From the NCBI GenBank assembly GCA_902768435.1, contig CACXLJ010000014.1, positions 1 to 50,467 of the forward strand: a DNA stretch of 50,467 nt, in the 5' to 3' direction. The DNA comes from an uncultured Bacteroidales bacterium (GTDB taxonomy: Bacteria > Bacteroidota > Bacteroidia > Bacteroidales > Muribaculaceae). Below are positions 7,685 through 16,415 of this stretch, piece by piece. Made by a program: the position numbers and the translations under genes. Numbering within the stretch: position 1 is the first letter of the stretch; each line of letters starts with the position of its first letter. Below the pieces are notes generated by a model that was given only the letters and a program-made list of their open reading frames with translations, was not told where the DNA came from and made no database searches.

Positions 7685-8364
7685 CACTCAACGGGTTCAA
7701 TCACTTCATCGGGTTTCTCAATCACACCGTCGCGCATATGCAGCACACGGTCGCATTGGGCGGCAAGGCCTTGGTCGTGAGTCACAATCACAAAGGTCTG
7801 GCCAAACTCGTCGCGCAGCCTGAAGAAGAGTTGGTGCAGTTCCTGCTTGTTTTGGCTATCGAGACTGCCGCTCGGCTCGTCGGCAAGTATCACCTGCGGC
7901 CGGTTCACCAGTGCACGCGCCACCGCCACACGCTGACGCTCGCCACCCGACAGTTGGGCGGGCTTGTGGTCCATTCGCTCGCTCAGGTTCATGAAGGCAA
8001 GCAGTTCCTTGGCACGGGCGTAGGCATCTTCACGCTTCTCGCCCCCTATCAGGGCAGGAATCGCCACATTCTCGAGCGATGTGAACTCGGGCAGCAGCTG
8101 ATGGAACTGGAACACGAAACCGATGTTGCGGTTGCGGAAATGCGCCATCTCCTTGTCCTTGAGCCTGAGCACATCCACGCCGTCATAGAGCACGCGGCCA
8201 TCGTCGGGCTTGTCGAGTGTGCCCACAATTTGCAGCAGCGTGGTCTTGCCGGCACCGCTGGGGCCCACAATGCCCACAATCTCGCCTTGCCCGATGCGCA
8301 GATTCACCCCGCGCAGCACCTCGAGCGTGCCGAATCGCTTCACGATGTTTTCAACTTCTATCAT
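7684..8364 (-). CDS. lolD: LolD-like ABC transporter ATP-binding protein
   Basis: A 226-residue ABC ATPase. Walker [10 protein letters not shown] is at residues 34-42; the signature [15 protein letters not shown] and Walker [13 protein letters not shown] are intact. The sequence type ([29 protein letters not shown]) is that of the LolD/MacB class, which extracts lipoproteins from the inner membrane or drives mechanotransmission. The start at 8364 gives the usual [13 protein letters not shown]-terminus; an upstream ATG would add 17 unrelated residues. No LolC/E permease is adjacent, so its partner is encoded elsewhere. A -7 box (TACCTTTG, complement of 8385-8392) precedes it. Confidence 0.9.
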   Translation of the reverse strand: MIEVENIVKRFGTLEVLRGVNLRIGQGEIVGIVGPSGAGKTTLLQIVGTLDKPDDGRVLYDGVDVLRLKDKEMAHFRNRNIGFVFQFHQLLPEFTSLENVAIPALIGGEKREDAYARAKELLAFMNLSERMDHKPAQLSGGERQRVAVARALVNRPQVILADEPSGSLDSQNKQELHQLFFRLRDEFGQTFVIVTHDQGLAAQCDRVLHMRDGVIEKPDEVIEPVE

Positions 8365-8490
8365 GCATTTCTCGTTAAAACTTACAAAGGTACACAAAAA
8401 ATGCGATTTCCCCATCAGGTTTCACAAGAAATCAAAAAACAGAGGCCCGCAACACCTTTGTGTAGAGTCAACAAGCAAGTGCAAAATTAA

Positions 8491-8523
8491 TTGAAACACA
8501 CAGTCCCCATCCCCCTAATTTTG
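8491..8523 (+). promoter_or_regulatory. Possible promoter inside the lolD-aroA divergent gap
   Basis: TTG at 8491-8493 and TAATTTTG at 8516-8523 with 22 bases between, slightly long for the consensus. It points toward the hairpin at 8668-8713. A -7-like TAATTTTG also occurs on the minus strand (complement of 8482-8489). Confidence 0.35.
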
Positions 8524-8667
8524 GCGCCCCAATTGTGCCATTTTCCCACCCATCCAATTCCAATTGAACGATTCAATAATCCGCCAAAAAAAATATTCCA
8601 ACTTCAAAGCACTCATTATTCTGCTAATTACATAGAACCCAAATGAATACAAGAATATAAGTATCAA

Positions 8668-8713
8668 AAAAATCAGCCGTTTTTAAAAAAAATCGCGAAA
8701 ATGGCTGATTTTT
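8668..8713. terminator. Hairpin with T-runs in a divergent intergenic region
   Basis: AAAAATCAGCC and GGCTGATTTTT form a perfect 11-bp stem around a 24-base AT-rich loop; both strands end in T-runs. It lies between divergent lolD and aroA, where no coding gene needs a terminator. The rest of the 8365-8981 gap is AT-rich (with runs such as CAACTTTTG near 8850) and contains no gene that can be supported. Confidence 0.55.
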
Positions 8714-8981
8714 CACAAGATTCAATGATTATTTGCACCATTGCATAATAAACAAACTCCGACATATTAACAATTTGGGCATGCTGTTCAACCATGAAAA
8801 GCCATAGTATAGAGGAACAACATATTAATATGCTCCACCAAAAAATGCAAGGTCAAAGTTGCAACTTTTGCCCAAAAGTGTAGTTTCAACATTGCACTTT
8901 TGTTACCAAAAAGTCATTCTCGTGTGGGATTCTTGAGTTTTTATTGTAAATTTGCGTAACAATTCATTTAATGACGCACGC

Positions 8982-10217
8982 ATGAACTATCGGCTCACAG
9001 CACCCCAACGCAGCAACTGCACCATTGCACTGCCTGCATCCAAGAGCATCAGCAACCGGCTGCTGCTCATCAGGGCACTGTGTGCCAAACAGTTCCGCAT
9101 CTTCAACCTGGCCGAGTGTGACGACACTGCCGCCATGCAGCAAGCGCTCACTGACGACAGCGACACCATCGATGTGGGTGCTGCCGGCACAGCCATGCGC
9201 TTTCTCACCGCCTACTTCGCCACCCGGCAGAGCCGCACAGTCACACTCTGTGGCGACAATCGCATGCACCACCGCCCCATCGCTCCACTGGTCGATGCCT
9301 TGCGGCAACTCGGGGCCGACATTCAATATGCTGGAGAAGAAGGTTTTCCGCCCTTGCGCATCTCAGGCAAGGCACTCGCAGGCAGCGGCCGCGTTGCCAT
9401 GCCGGGTCGTGTGAGTTCGCAGTTCATCTCGGCACTGCTCATGATAGCCCCCACCATAGGCGGACTCACGATAGAAATCACGGGCGAAATCACCTCGCGA
9501 CCCTACATCGACATGACCCTGCAGCTCATGCACGAATACGGCATCGACGCTACTTGGCAGGACAACGCCATTCATGTGCCCGCTGGCGAGTATCTGCCAC
9601 ACGACTACGCCGTCGAGGCCGACTGGAGTGCCGCTGCTTTCTGGTTTGCCCTGCAGGCGATACTGCCCCAGTTAAGCATCGCACTCGACGGACTGCGACA
9701 GGAGTCACTGCAAGGCGATGCCCGCGTGGCCGAAATCTTTGCCTCGATGGGCATCAACGGCACCTGGAAGGGCGAAGAACTGCATCTCGACTGCTCGCGT
9801 GTGGCACAGTGCTGCTGCTCCACTTTTGCCGACCTCAACGGCACCCCCGACCTCGCCCCTACCCTCGTTGTGGCCCTGTGTCTGCTGGGTCGCCCCTTTC
9901 GCATCACGGGCCTGCACACCCTGCGCATCAAGGAGAGCGATCGCCTCGAGGCGCTGCGCACCGAATTGCGCAAGCTGGGTTACGACCTGCAAATCGAGGG
10001 CAACGATGCCCTGCAGTGGCACTTCGAGACCGTTGAGGCCCAAGCCACCCCTGTCATCAACACCCACGCCGACCATCGCATGGCCATGGCTTTTGCCCTG
10101 GCTGCAGTGAAATTCCCGGGCATCGTTATCAATGATACCCAAGTAGTTAACAAGTCCTACCCGCTCTTCTGGCAACACTTGGAGCAGGCCGGATTCCAAA
10201 TCACCCGACAATCATGA
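8982..10217 (+). CDS. aroA: 3-phosphoshikimate 1-carboxyvinyltransferase (EPSP synthase)
   Basis: The 411-residue enzyme transfers the enolpyruvyl group of PEP to shikimate-3-phosphate in aromatic amino acid synthesis. Visible motifs are LPASKSISNRLLLIRAL (substrate Lys and Ser), GTAMRFL, RVSSQFISALLM, KESDRLEALRTEL and THADHRMAMAFALAA. The start at 8982 (MNYRLTAPQ) is preferred to the TTG at 8952. A -7 box TAAATTTG lies at 8947-8954, about 28 bases before the start. It overlaps the next gene by four bases (ATGA). Length is slightly below the usual 425-430 residues, but all active-site blocks are present. Confidence 0.96.
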   Translation: MNYRLTAPQRSNCTIALPASKSISNRLLLIRALCAKQFRIFNLAECDDTAAMQQALTDDSDTIDVGAAGTAMRFLTAYFATRQSRTVTLCGDNRMHHRPIAPLVDALRQLGADIQYAGEEGFPPLRISGKALAGSGRVAMPGRVSSQFISALLMIAPTIGGLTIEITGEITSRPYIDMTLQLMHEYGIDATWQDNAIHVPAGEYLPHDYAVEADWSAAAFWFALQAILPQLSIALDGLRQESLQGDARVAEIFASMGINGTWKGEELHLDCSRVAQCCCSTFADLNGTPDLAPTLVVALCLLGRPFRITGLHTLRIKESDRLEALRTELRKLGYDLQIEGNDALQWHFETVEAQATPVINTHADHRMAMAFALAAVKFPGIVINDTQVVNKSYPLFWQHLEQAGFQITRQS

Positions 10218-10642
10218 CACCTGCCTACATCATACTGGGCGCCCTTGTGCTGGTGGGAACCATACTCTACCTCACCGACAAGAAGCCGCAAGACAATGCC
10301 GAACAAACTGACACGCCTCCCGCGTCGCAACCCGACACCTGCACCGCCGACTGCTGCGCAACCAACGAGGTGTGCCCCAGTGAGTTGCTCCTGAAGGCGG
10401 CTTGCAACGACAATGCCTATTACGACGACGAGGAACTCGACCAGTTCAAGGACCGCAATGCCGACGACTACAGCCCTGACGAGATGGAACTCTTTCGCGA
10501 TGTGCTCTACACCCTCAAGCCACACGAACTGCTCCCCTGGCGACAGGCACTCAAAAAGCGCGGCATCGTCTTGCCCACCCCGCTCCACGACGAGTTTCTC
10601 ATGCTCTATAACGAGGTTTCCACGACCCAGACAAATCCCTGA
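10214..10642 (+). CDS. Small membrane-anchored protein of unknown function
   Basis: A 142-residue protein. Residues 3-22 (PAYIILGALVLVGTILYL) form one N-terminal membrane segment. A low-complexity Asp/Thr/Pro linker and a cysteine cluster (TCTADCCATNEVC) follow, then a soluble, acidic domain containing YYDDEELDQFKDR, YSPDEMELFRDVLYTLKPHE and LPWRQALKKRGI. It shares ATGA with the aroA stop, so the two are co-translated, although no role in the shikimate pathway is evident. I do not recognise a named domain. The four clustered cysteines could bind metal or form disulfides. Confidence 0.8.
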   Translation: MTPAYIILGALVLVGTILYLTDKKPQDNAEQTDTPPASQPDTCTADCCATNEVCPSELLLKAACNDNAYYDDEELDQFKDRNADDYSPDEMELFRDVLYTLKPHELLPWRQALKKRGIVLPTPLHDEFLMLYNEVSTTQTNP

Positions 10643-10766
10643 AACTCCTGTGTGCAGCATGGCTCGCACTGTGTACGCTAAAACCCCGAAGTATAATATT
10701 ATTTGCGCCATCACACAATAAAACACCGTGACTATCGTTATCTAAATAATATTAGTATAACAAGAT

Positions 10767-13700
10767 ATGAAACGACTCTATCGATACATACCGCTTGCAA
10801 TGATTGTTGCCGTCATGATCTTCGAGGCCTGCAGCGCCAAGAAGAACACTGCCGGCTCGCGTTTCTGGCAGGCATTCACCACACGCTACAATGTGTATTA
10901 TCATGGCAAGACCAACTACGACGAACAGATAAAAATACTGGAAAACGACTACGAGGACGACTACTCGCAGCGCCTGTTCATCCACCCCGCCGAGTCGAAG
11001 GCCAATCCCAAGTCGCCCCAAGGCGGCGGCAGCTTCGACCGCACCATCGAGAAGATGCAGAAGGCCATCGCCCTGCACTCCATCAAGAAGAAACCCAAAA
11101 AGAAAGCAGGCAAGGGCAATGACCCCAAGTTCAAGGAGTGGCTCAAGCGTGACGAGTACAACCCCTTCCTGCACAATGCTTGGTACTGGCTCGCCAAGGC
11201 CGAGTACATGAAAGGCGACTTCCTGAGTTCGGCCGCCACTTTCCACTACATCTCACGCCACTTCTTCTGGAAACCCGACCTCGTTGAAGAGGCCAAAATA
11301 TGGGAAGCGCTCAGCTATTGCGCCATGGGATGGACCACCGAGGCCGACAACATCCTGGCACACATCCACATCGACCAAATTGAAGACGGCAAGCGCCGCT
11401 CGCTCGCCAACCTCGCCTTTGCCGACTACTACATCAAGGACAAGCGCGACAGTGAGGCCATTCCCTACCTTGCCGAGGCCATCAAGGGATTTGGCGGAGC
11501 ACAGAAGGTGCGACTCAACTTCCTGCTCGGCCAGCTCTATGAGAGCGTGGGCGACAAGCAGAATGCCTACCTTGCCTACAAGCGCGCCGGCAGCAGCAGC
11601 GGTTCGACCTACCGCACCAAGTTCAACGCGCGCATCAAGCAAAGCGCCGTGTTCCAGGGCGACAACATCAAGTCGGAGGTGAACTCGCTCAAGGCCATGA
11701 CCCGTTATGACCGCAACAAGGAGTACCTGGACCAGATCTACTACGCCATAGGTAACCTCTACCTCTCGCGCAACGACACGGTCAACGCCATCGAAAACTA
11801 CAAGCTCGCTGCCGAGAAGAGCACACGCAACGGCATCGACAAGGCCATCAGCCAGCTCACGCTGGGAGGCGTCTATTTCGCGCAGCACAAATACGACCTG
11901 GCACAGCCCTGCTATGCCGAAGGTATCACGCAAGTCAACGAGGACTATCCCAACTACAAGGAACTCAAGAAGCGTAGCGATGTGCTCGACGAACTCGCCG
12001 TCTATGCCCAGAATGTGACGCTTCAGGACTCGCTGCTGCGCTTGTCGCAACTGCCGCTTGAAGAGCAAAAGAAAATCATCAAAAAAATCATCGAGGACCT
12101 GAAGAAGAAGGAGAAAGAAGAGGCCGAGAATGCCGCACGAGAGGAATACTTGGCTCAGCAGCAGGCCAAAGGCAACACCAACAATAACAACGGAAAAGCC
12201 AACGCCCCCACATCCTACCAGATGAACAACGACAACTCCTGGTACTTCTACAACACTGCCACCAAGAATGCCGGCAAGACCGCCTTCCAGCAGCAATGGG
12301 GCAACCGTAAACTCGAAGATAACTGGCGCCGCCGCAACAAGGCCATCTTCTCGCTCGACGAGAACACTGAAGACGAGGAAGACGAAGACAAACTCGCTCA
12401 GACTGGCGACTCTATCGCCAACGACAGCACCAAGGTAGACAAAAAGGCGCTCGAACGGGCCGAAGACCCGCACTACGAGGAATACTACCTGAAGCAGATT
12501 CCCAAGACTCCTGAAGAAATCCAGACCTCGCACGATGTGATTCAAGAGGGTCTGTTCAACGAGGGCGTCATCCTCAAGGACAAACTCGAGGACTTCAATG
12601 CCGCAGGATTCCAATTTGCCGAACTGCTGCGCCGTTACCCCGACAACATCTACCGCCTCGACGCCTACTACAACCTATATCTCATGCACATGCGCAACGG
12701 CGACCTCACGCAGGCCGAATACTACCGCAGCATGATTCTGACCGAATTTGCCGACTCCAAGTACGGGCAGGCCATGCAAGACCCCAACTATCTTGAGAAC
12801 CTCAAGAACATGGAGAAGGTGCAGGAACGCATGTATGAGCAGGCCTACGAGAACTATCTCAACAACAACAATAGCGCTGTGCATGGCGCCTACGCCGAGA
12901 TGATGCGCACCTACCCGCTGTCGAAACTCATGCCCAAGTTCATGTTTATCGACGCGCTTGCCTATGTTACTGAAAAGAACTACGACAAATTCAAGGAAAC
13001 GCTCAAGGAAATGCTGCAGCGTTATCCCGAAACCGACATCACGCCCACCGCTTCGTCGATTGTGAAGCAAATCAACCAGGGCCGCAAGATTAACGGTGGC
13101 GGCGAGAATGCCCGCGGCATGTTCTGGTCGATGCGACTCGGCAACGACTCCACCGCCGAGAGCATCGAGAAAGAGTTCACCCCATTCAGCGAGGGACTCG
13201 ACAAGCCTCAGTACTTCATTCTTGTGTACTCGACCGACTCCATCAGGAGCAATGTGCTGCTCTATGAGGTGGCCAAGCACAACTTCAGCAACTACACGAT
13301 GAAGGACTTTGACCTGGAGCAGATGAACTTCAGCAATCTGGGACTGCTCATTGTCAAGGGATTCTCGAACTATGCCGAACTCAAGAAGTACAAGACAGAC
13401 TTTGACACCGACAAGGAACTGGATTTGCCACCGCAAGTGCACCAGGTGCTCATCAGCGAAGACAACTTCAACCTGCTTTTGCGTGAGGGTCGCTCATTTG
13501 AGGACTACTTCCGCTATCTCGACGAGCAGAACACCAAGAAGGTAGAGGCCAAAGTGCCTGAACTTGCTGAAGACGAGAAGGACGAGAAAGACGAGAAGGA
13601 CGACAAGACCGACGATGGTGAGAAGAAGAAACCCACCAAGAGCGTCAAGGGCAAGAAGGACAGCAAGAAGACCAAGGACAACAAGAAAACCGAGGACGAC

Positions 13701-14807
13701 AGCAATGCCGAGCCCAACAAGTTCTTGAAGAGCTCCACACCGCTGAACGACAGTACTATCGTGTCGAAAGATCCCGACATGTTCGATGTCACACCCATCA
13801 GCGAGCTCAAGCCTGCCAAACCCTCTAAGCCTACCAAGACTGTTGAACCCGACACGACCCAGGAATCCGACATCTTTGACAATCACGATGTCTATGTGGA
13901 ACCCGACATCGTGCCACCCACACAGCCCGTGGCCGACACAACCGCAGTGGCTACCACGATTACTACACCCGTGACAACCACACCCGCGACCACGACCGAT
14001 GTCACCACCCCCGTGACCGATGCCAAGACCGATGCCGCTCCTGCCGGTAACACCCAGAATGTCGAGACCGACGCGGGCAAGAAGCCCACACGCAGCATTC
14101 GCGACAAGAAGGGCGACGACGAGAAAGCACGCGAAAAAGCCGCCAAAGAAGAGGCCAAAGCGCGTGAAAAGGCCGAAAAAGAAGCCGCAAAGGCCCGAGA
14201 GAAAGCCGAGAAGGAGGCTGCAAAGGCCCGCGAAAAGGCTGAAAAAGACGCTGCCAAGGCTCGCGAAAAGGCCGAAAAAGACGCTGCCAAGGCTCGCGAA
14301 AACGAGCAAAAACAGCGCGAAGAGGCCCTCAAGCAAAGCCGCAAGGCCAAGGAAGACTCGGTGAAGAATGCTCGCAAGGCCAAGGAAGAACAGATAAAAC
14401 TCGAGCAGAAGGAACGCGCCGATGCCAAGAAACAAAAAGAAGAGGAGCGCAAACAGCAACTCAAGGAGAAGGAGCAACAGCGCAAACAAAAAGCCGAGGA
14501 ACGCAAGAAGCGGCAAAAAGAGCGTGAAGCCGAGCGCAAGGCTTACCAAAAGAAGAAAGAGCAGGAAGCCAAAGAGCGCAAGAAGGCTGCCGAGCAGCGA
14601 CGCAAGGAGAAAGAGCGCGAAGCCAAGCAACGGGCTGCCGAGCGCAAAGCCGAACGCGAAAACAAGGGCAAAGGTAAAGGCAAAGGCAACAAGCCCAATG
14701 CCTCCAATGCCGGTAATAACGACAACGGCAACAAGCCCAGCAACACAGGCGGCAATGCAGGCAACAAACCTGACAATGCAGGCACCACACCCGACGACAA
14801 CAATTAA
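10767..14807 (+). CDS. PorW/SprE-like TPR lipoprotein with long charged C-terminal tail
   Basis: A 1346-residue protein. The signal sequence ends in a lipobox-like IFEAC at residue 22, and the N-terminus (CSAKKNTAGSRFWQAFTTRYNVYYHGK) matches SprE/PorW, a lipoprotein needed for type IX secretion and gliding. TPR-like helical repeats cover roughly residues 50-440 and 610-800. From about residue 930 the protein is low-complexity: acidic/Lys-rich segments, a Thr/Val-rich stretch, then a long coiled coil built on 11-residue repeats (AREKAEKEAAK, about 1120-1178) and a Gly/Asn-rich end. The tail is unusually long for the family. porX follows 45 bases downstream, matching the known PorW-PorX functional link. 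Confidence 0.85.
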   Translation: MKRLYRYIPLAMIVAVMIFEACSAKKNTAGSRFWQAFTTRYNVYYHGKTNYDEQIKILENDYEDDYSQRLFIHPAESKANPKSPQGGGSFDRTIEKMQKAIALHSIKKKPKKKAGKGNDPKFKEWLKRDEYNPFLHNAWYWLAKAEYMKGDFLSSAATFHYISRHFFWKPDLVEEAKIWEALSYCAMGWTTEADNILAHIHIDQIEDGKRRSLANLAFADYYIKDKRDSEAIPYLAEAIKGFGGAQKVRLNFLLGQLYESVGDKQNAYLAYKRAGSSSGSTYRTKFNARIKQSAVFQGDNIKSEVNSLKAMTRYDRNKEYLDQIYYAIGNLYLSRNDTVNAIENYKLAAEKSTRNGIDKAISQLTLGGVYFAQHKYDLAQPCYAEGITQVNEDYPNYKELKKRSDVLDELAVYAQNVTLQDSLLRLSQLPLEEQKKIIKKIIEDLKKKEKEEAENAAREEYLAQQQAKGNTNNNNGKANAPTSYQMNNDNSWYFYNTATKNAGKTAFQQQWGNRKLEDNWRRRNKAIFSLDENTEDEEDEDKLAQTGDSIANDSTKVDKKALERAEDPHYEEYYLKQIPKTPEEIQTSHDVIQEGLFNEGVILKDKLEDFNAAGFQFAELLRRYPDNIYRLDAYYNLYLMHMRNGDLTQAEYYRSMILTEFADSKYGQAMQDPNYLENLKNMEKVQERMYEQAYENYLNNNNSAVHGAYAEMMRTYPLSKLMPKFMFIDALAYVTEKNYDKFKETLKEMLQRYPETDITPTASSIVKQINQGRKINGGGENARGMFWSMRLGNDSTAESIEKEFTPFSEGLDKPQYFILVYSTDSIRSNVLLYEVAKHNFSNYTMKDFDLEQMNFSNLGLLIVKGFSNYAELKKYKTDFDTDKELDLPPQVHQVLISEDNFNLLLREGRSFEDYFRYLDEQNTKKVEAKVPELAEDEKDEKDEKDDKTDDGEKKKPTKSVKGKKDSKKTKDNKKTEDDSNAEPNKFLKSSTPLNDSTIVSKDPDMFDVTPISELKPAKPSKPTKTVEPDTTQESDIFDNHDVYVEPDIVPPTQPVADTTAVATTITTPVTTTPATTTDVTTPVTDAKTDAAPAGNTQNVETDAGKKPTRSIRDKKGDDEKAREKAAKEEAKAREKAEKEAAKAREKAEKEAAKAREKAEKDAAKAREKAEKDAAKARENEQKQREEALKQSRKAKEDSVKNARKAKEEQIKLEQKERADAKKQKEEERKQQLKEKEQQRKQKAEERKKRQKEREAERKAYQKKKEQEAKERKKAAEQRRKEKEREAKQRAAERKAERENKGKGKGKGNKPNASNAGNNDNGNKPSNTGGNAGNKPDNAGTTPDDNN
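14125..14300 (+). repeat. 33-bp coding minisatellite in the PorW-like tail
   Basis: About five in-frame 33-bp units, each encoding AREKAEK(E/D)AAK, with high DNA similarity between the later units (GCTCGCGAAAAGGCCGAAAA repeated). The repeats are in frame and extend a predicted coiled coil. Confidence 0.8.
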
Positions 14808-14852
14808 TGGAGGGCAACAACATTTTGTAGAACCACTTAACCACTTTTGATC

Positions 14853-16397
14853 ATGAGCAAAGAACAGATATTATGGGCCGATGACGAAATTGATCTCCTG
14901 AAACCGCACATCTTGTTTCTGCAGAACAAGGGATTCGAGGTCACGACGGTCACCAATGGGCGCGATGCGCTCGATGCCTTGAGCACGCAGAACTTCAACC
15001 TCATCATTCTCGACGAGAACATGCCAGGCATCAGCGGACTTGAGGCGTTGCAGCAAATCAAGATTCAGCAGCCCAATGTTCCCGTCATCATGATCACGAA
15101 AAGCGAGGAGGAGAACATCATGAACCAAGCCATTGGCAGCGAAATCGCCGACTACCTCATCAAGCCAGTCAACCCCATGCAGATTCTCCTTTCCATCAAG
15201 AAGAACCTGCACAGCGACACTCTTGTTGCGCAAAAAGCCACCAGCGACTACCAGCAGCAGTTCATGAACATCAGCCAGACCATCAACTCAGCCTCTACCA
15301 TCGACGACTGGTATGAAATCTACAACACGCTGGTACGCTGGGAACTCACCCTGTCGAATACCGAAACCGGCATGGGCGACATGCTGCGCATGCAAAAGAC
15401 CGAAGCCAATGCCGCTTTTGCCAAGTTTGTCAAGCGCAACTATGAGCAATGGCTCACTACCGACAATCACCCGCTCATGAGCCACGAGGTGTTCAAGACC
15501 GCCGTCAAGCCGTTGCTCGAAAAAGGCGAGAAAGTGTGCTTCATCGTCTTCGACAACTTCAGGCTCGACCAGTGGAAGACCATCAGCCCGCTCATCAACG
15601 AGTTCTTCAACATCGATAGCGACACCCTCTACACCTCTATCCTGCCCACCGCCACGCAATATTCACGCAATGCCATATTCTCGGGGCTCATGCCGGTCAA
15701 CATCGAGCAGATGTTCCCCGACCTATGGGTCGACGAAGACGAAGAGGAGGGCAAGAACATCAACGAGTCGCCCCTCGTGCAGACGCTGCTTGACCGCTAC
15801 CGCATGCGCTACCGCTTCTCTTACAGCAAGGTGAACGACTCAAGCGGCGGCGAGAAACTTATCCAGAACTTCGCCAGTTTCAAGAACTATGACCTCAATG
15901 TCATGGTGTTCAACTTCGTGGACATGCTCTCGCATGCCCGCACCGAGTCGAAGATGATTCGCGAACTCGCCAACACCGACGAGGCCTACCGCTCCATCAC
16001 CGAGTCGTGGTTCCGCAATTCCTATGCCTACGACATCTTCAAACTCATTGCCGAGCAGGGGTGGAAAGTGGTGCTCACCACCGACCACGGCACCATCAAG
16101 GTCGACAATGCCATCAAGGTGATTGGCGACCGCAACACCAACACCAACCTGCGCTACAAGTTGGGCAAGAACCTCAGTTACAATCCCAAGCAGGTGTTCG
16201 AAATCAAAAATCCCAAACGCTTCGGGCTCCCCTCGCCCAATGTCTCGACGGCCTACATCTTCAGCATGAACAACGACTTCTTTGCCTACCCCAACAACTA
16301 CAACTACTATGTGCAGTACTACAACGGCACATTCCAGCACGGCGGCATCTCGATGGAAGAGATGCTCGTTCCGCTGGTTACCCTGACGCCTAAATAA
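14853..16397 (+). CDS. porX: PorX: response regulator with PglZ phosphatase domain
   Basis: 514 residues from the ATG at 14853 (MSKEQILWADDE; a TTG at 14847 is less likely). The N-terminal receiver domain has acidic residues D10-D11, phosphorylation site D54 in IILDENMPG, and the conserved Lys in DYLIKPVNP. After an all-helical middle part, a PglZ (alkaline-phosphatase superfamily) domain carries VCFIVFDNFRLDQW and VLTTDHGTIKVDN with likely metal-binding Asp and His residues. PorX regulates type IX secretion with PorY and is a nucleotide phosphodiesterase in studied species. It lies next to its known functional partner PorW, and the next gene, encoding a dockerin-tagged LRR protein, starts only 18 bases after its stop. 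Confidence 0.93.
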   Translation: MSKEQILWADDEIDLLKPHILFLQNKGFEVTTVTNGRDALDALSTQNFNLIILDENMPGISGLEALQQIKIQQPNVPVIMITKSEEENIMNQAIGSEIADYLIKPVNPMQILLSIKKNLHSDTLVAQKATSDYQQQFMNISQTINSASTIDDWYEIYNTLVRWELTLSNTETGMGDMLRMQKTEANAAFAKFVKRNYEQWLTTDNHPLMSHEVFKTAVKPLLEKGEKVCFIVFDNFRLDQWKTISPLINEFFNIDSDTLYTSILPTATQYSRNAIFSGLMPVNIEQMFPDLWVDEDEEEGKNINESPLVQTLLDRYRMRYRFSYSKVNDSSGGEKLIQNFASFKNYDLNVMVFNFVDMLSHARTESKMIRELANTDEAYRSITESWFRNSYAYDIFKLIAEQGWKVVLTTDHGTIKVDNAIKVIGDRNTNTNLRYKLGKNLSYNPKQVFEIKNPKRFGLPSPNVSTAYIFSMNNDFFAYPNNYNYYVQYYNGTFQHGGISMEEMLVPLVTLTPK

Positions 16398-16415
16398 CGC
16401 CTAAACAATAACAAT

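Noticed and set aside
6539..7780. A 413-codon open frame on the plus strand across the heptamer array, DUF3467 and NigD-like genes
   Set aside because: It starts inside the repeat array and is antisense to two recognisable genes; the translation shows no domain and is biased as expected for an opposite-strand shadow.
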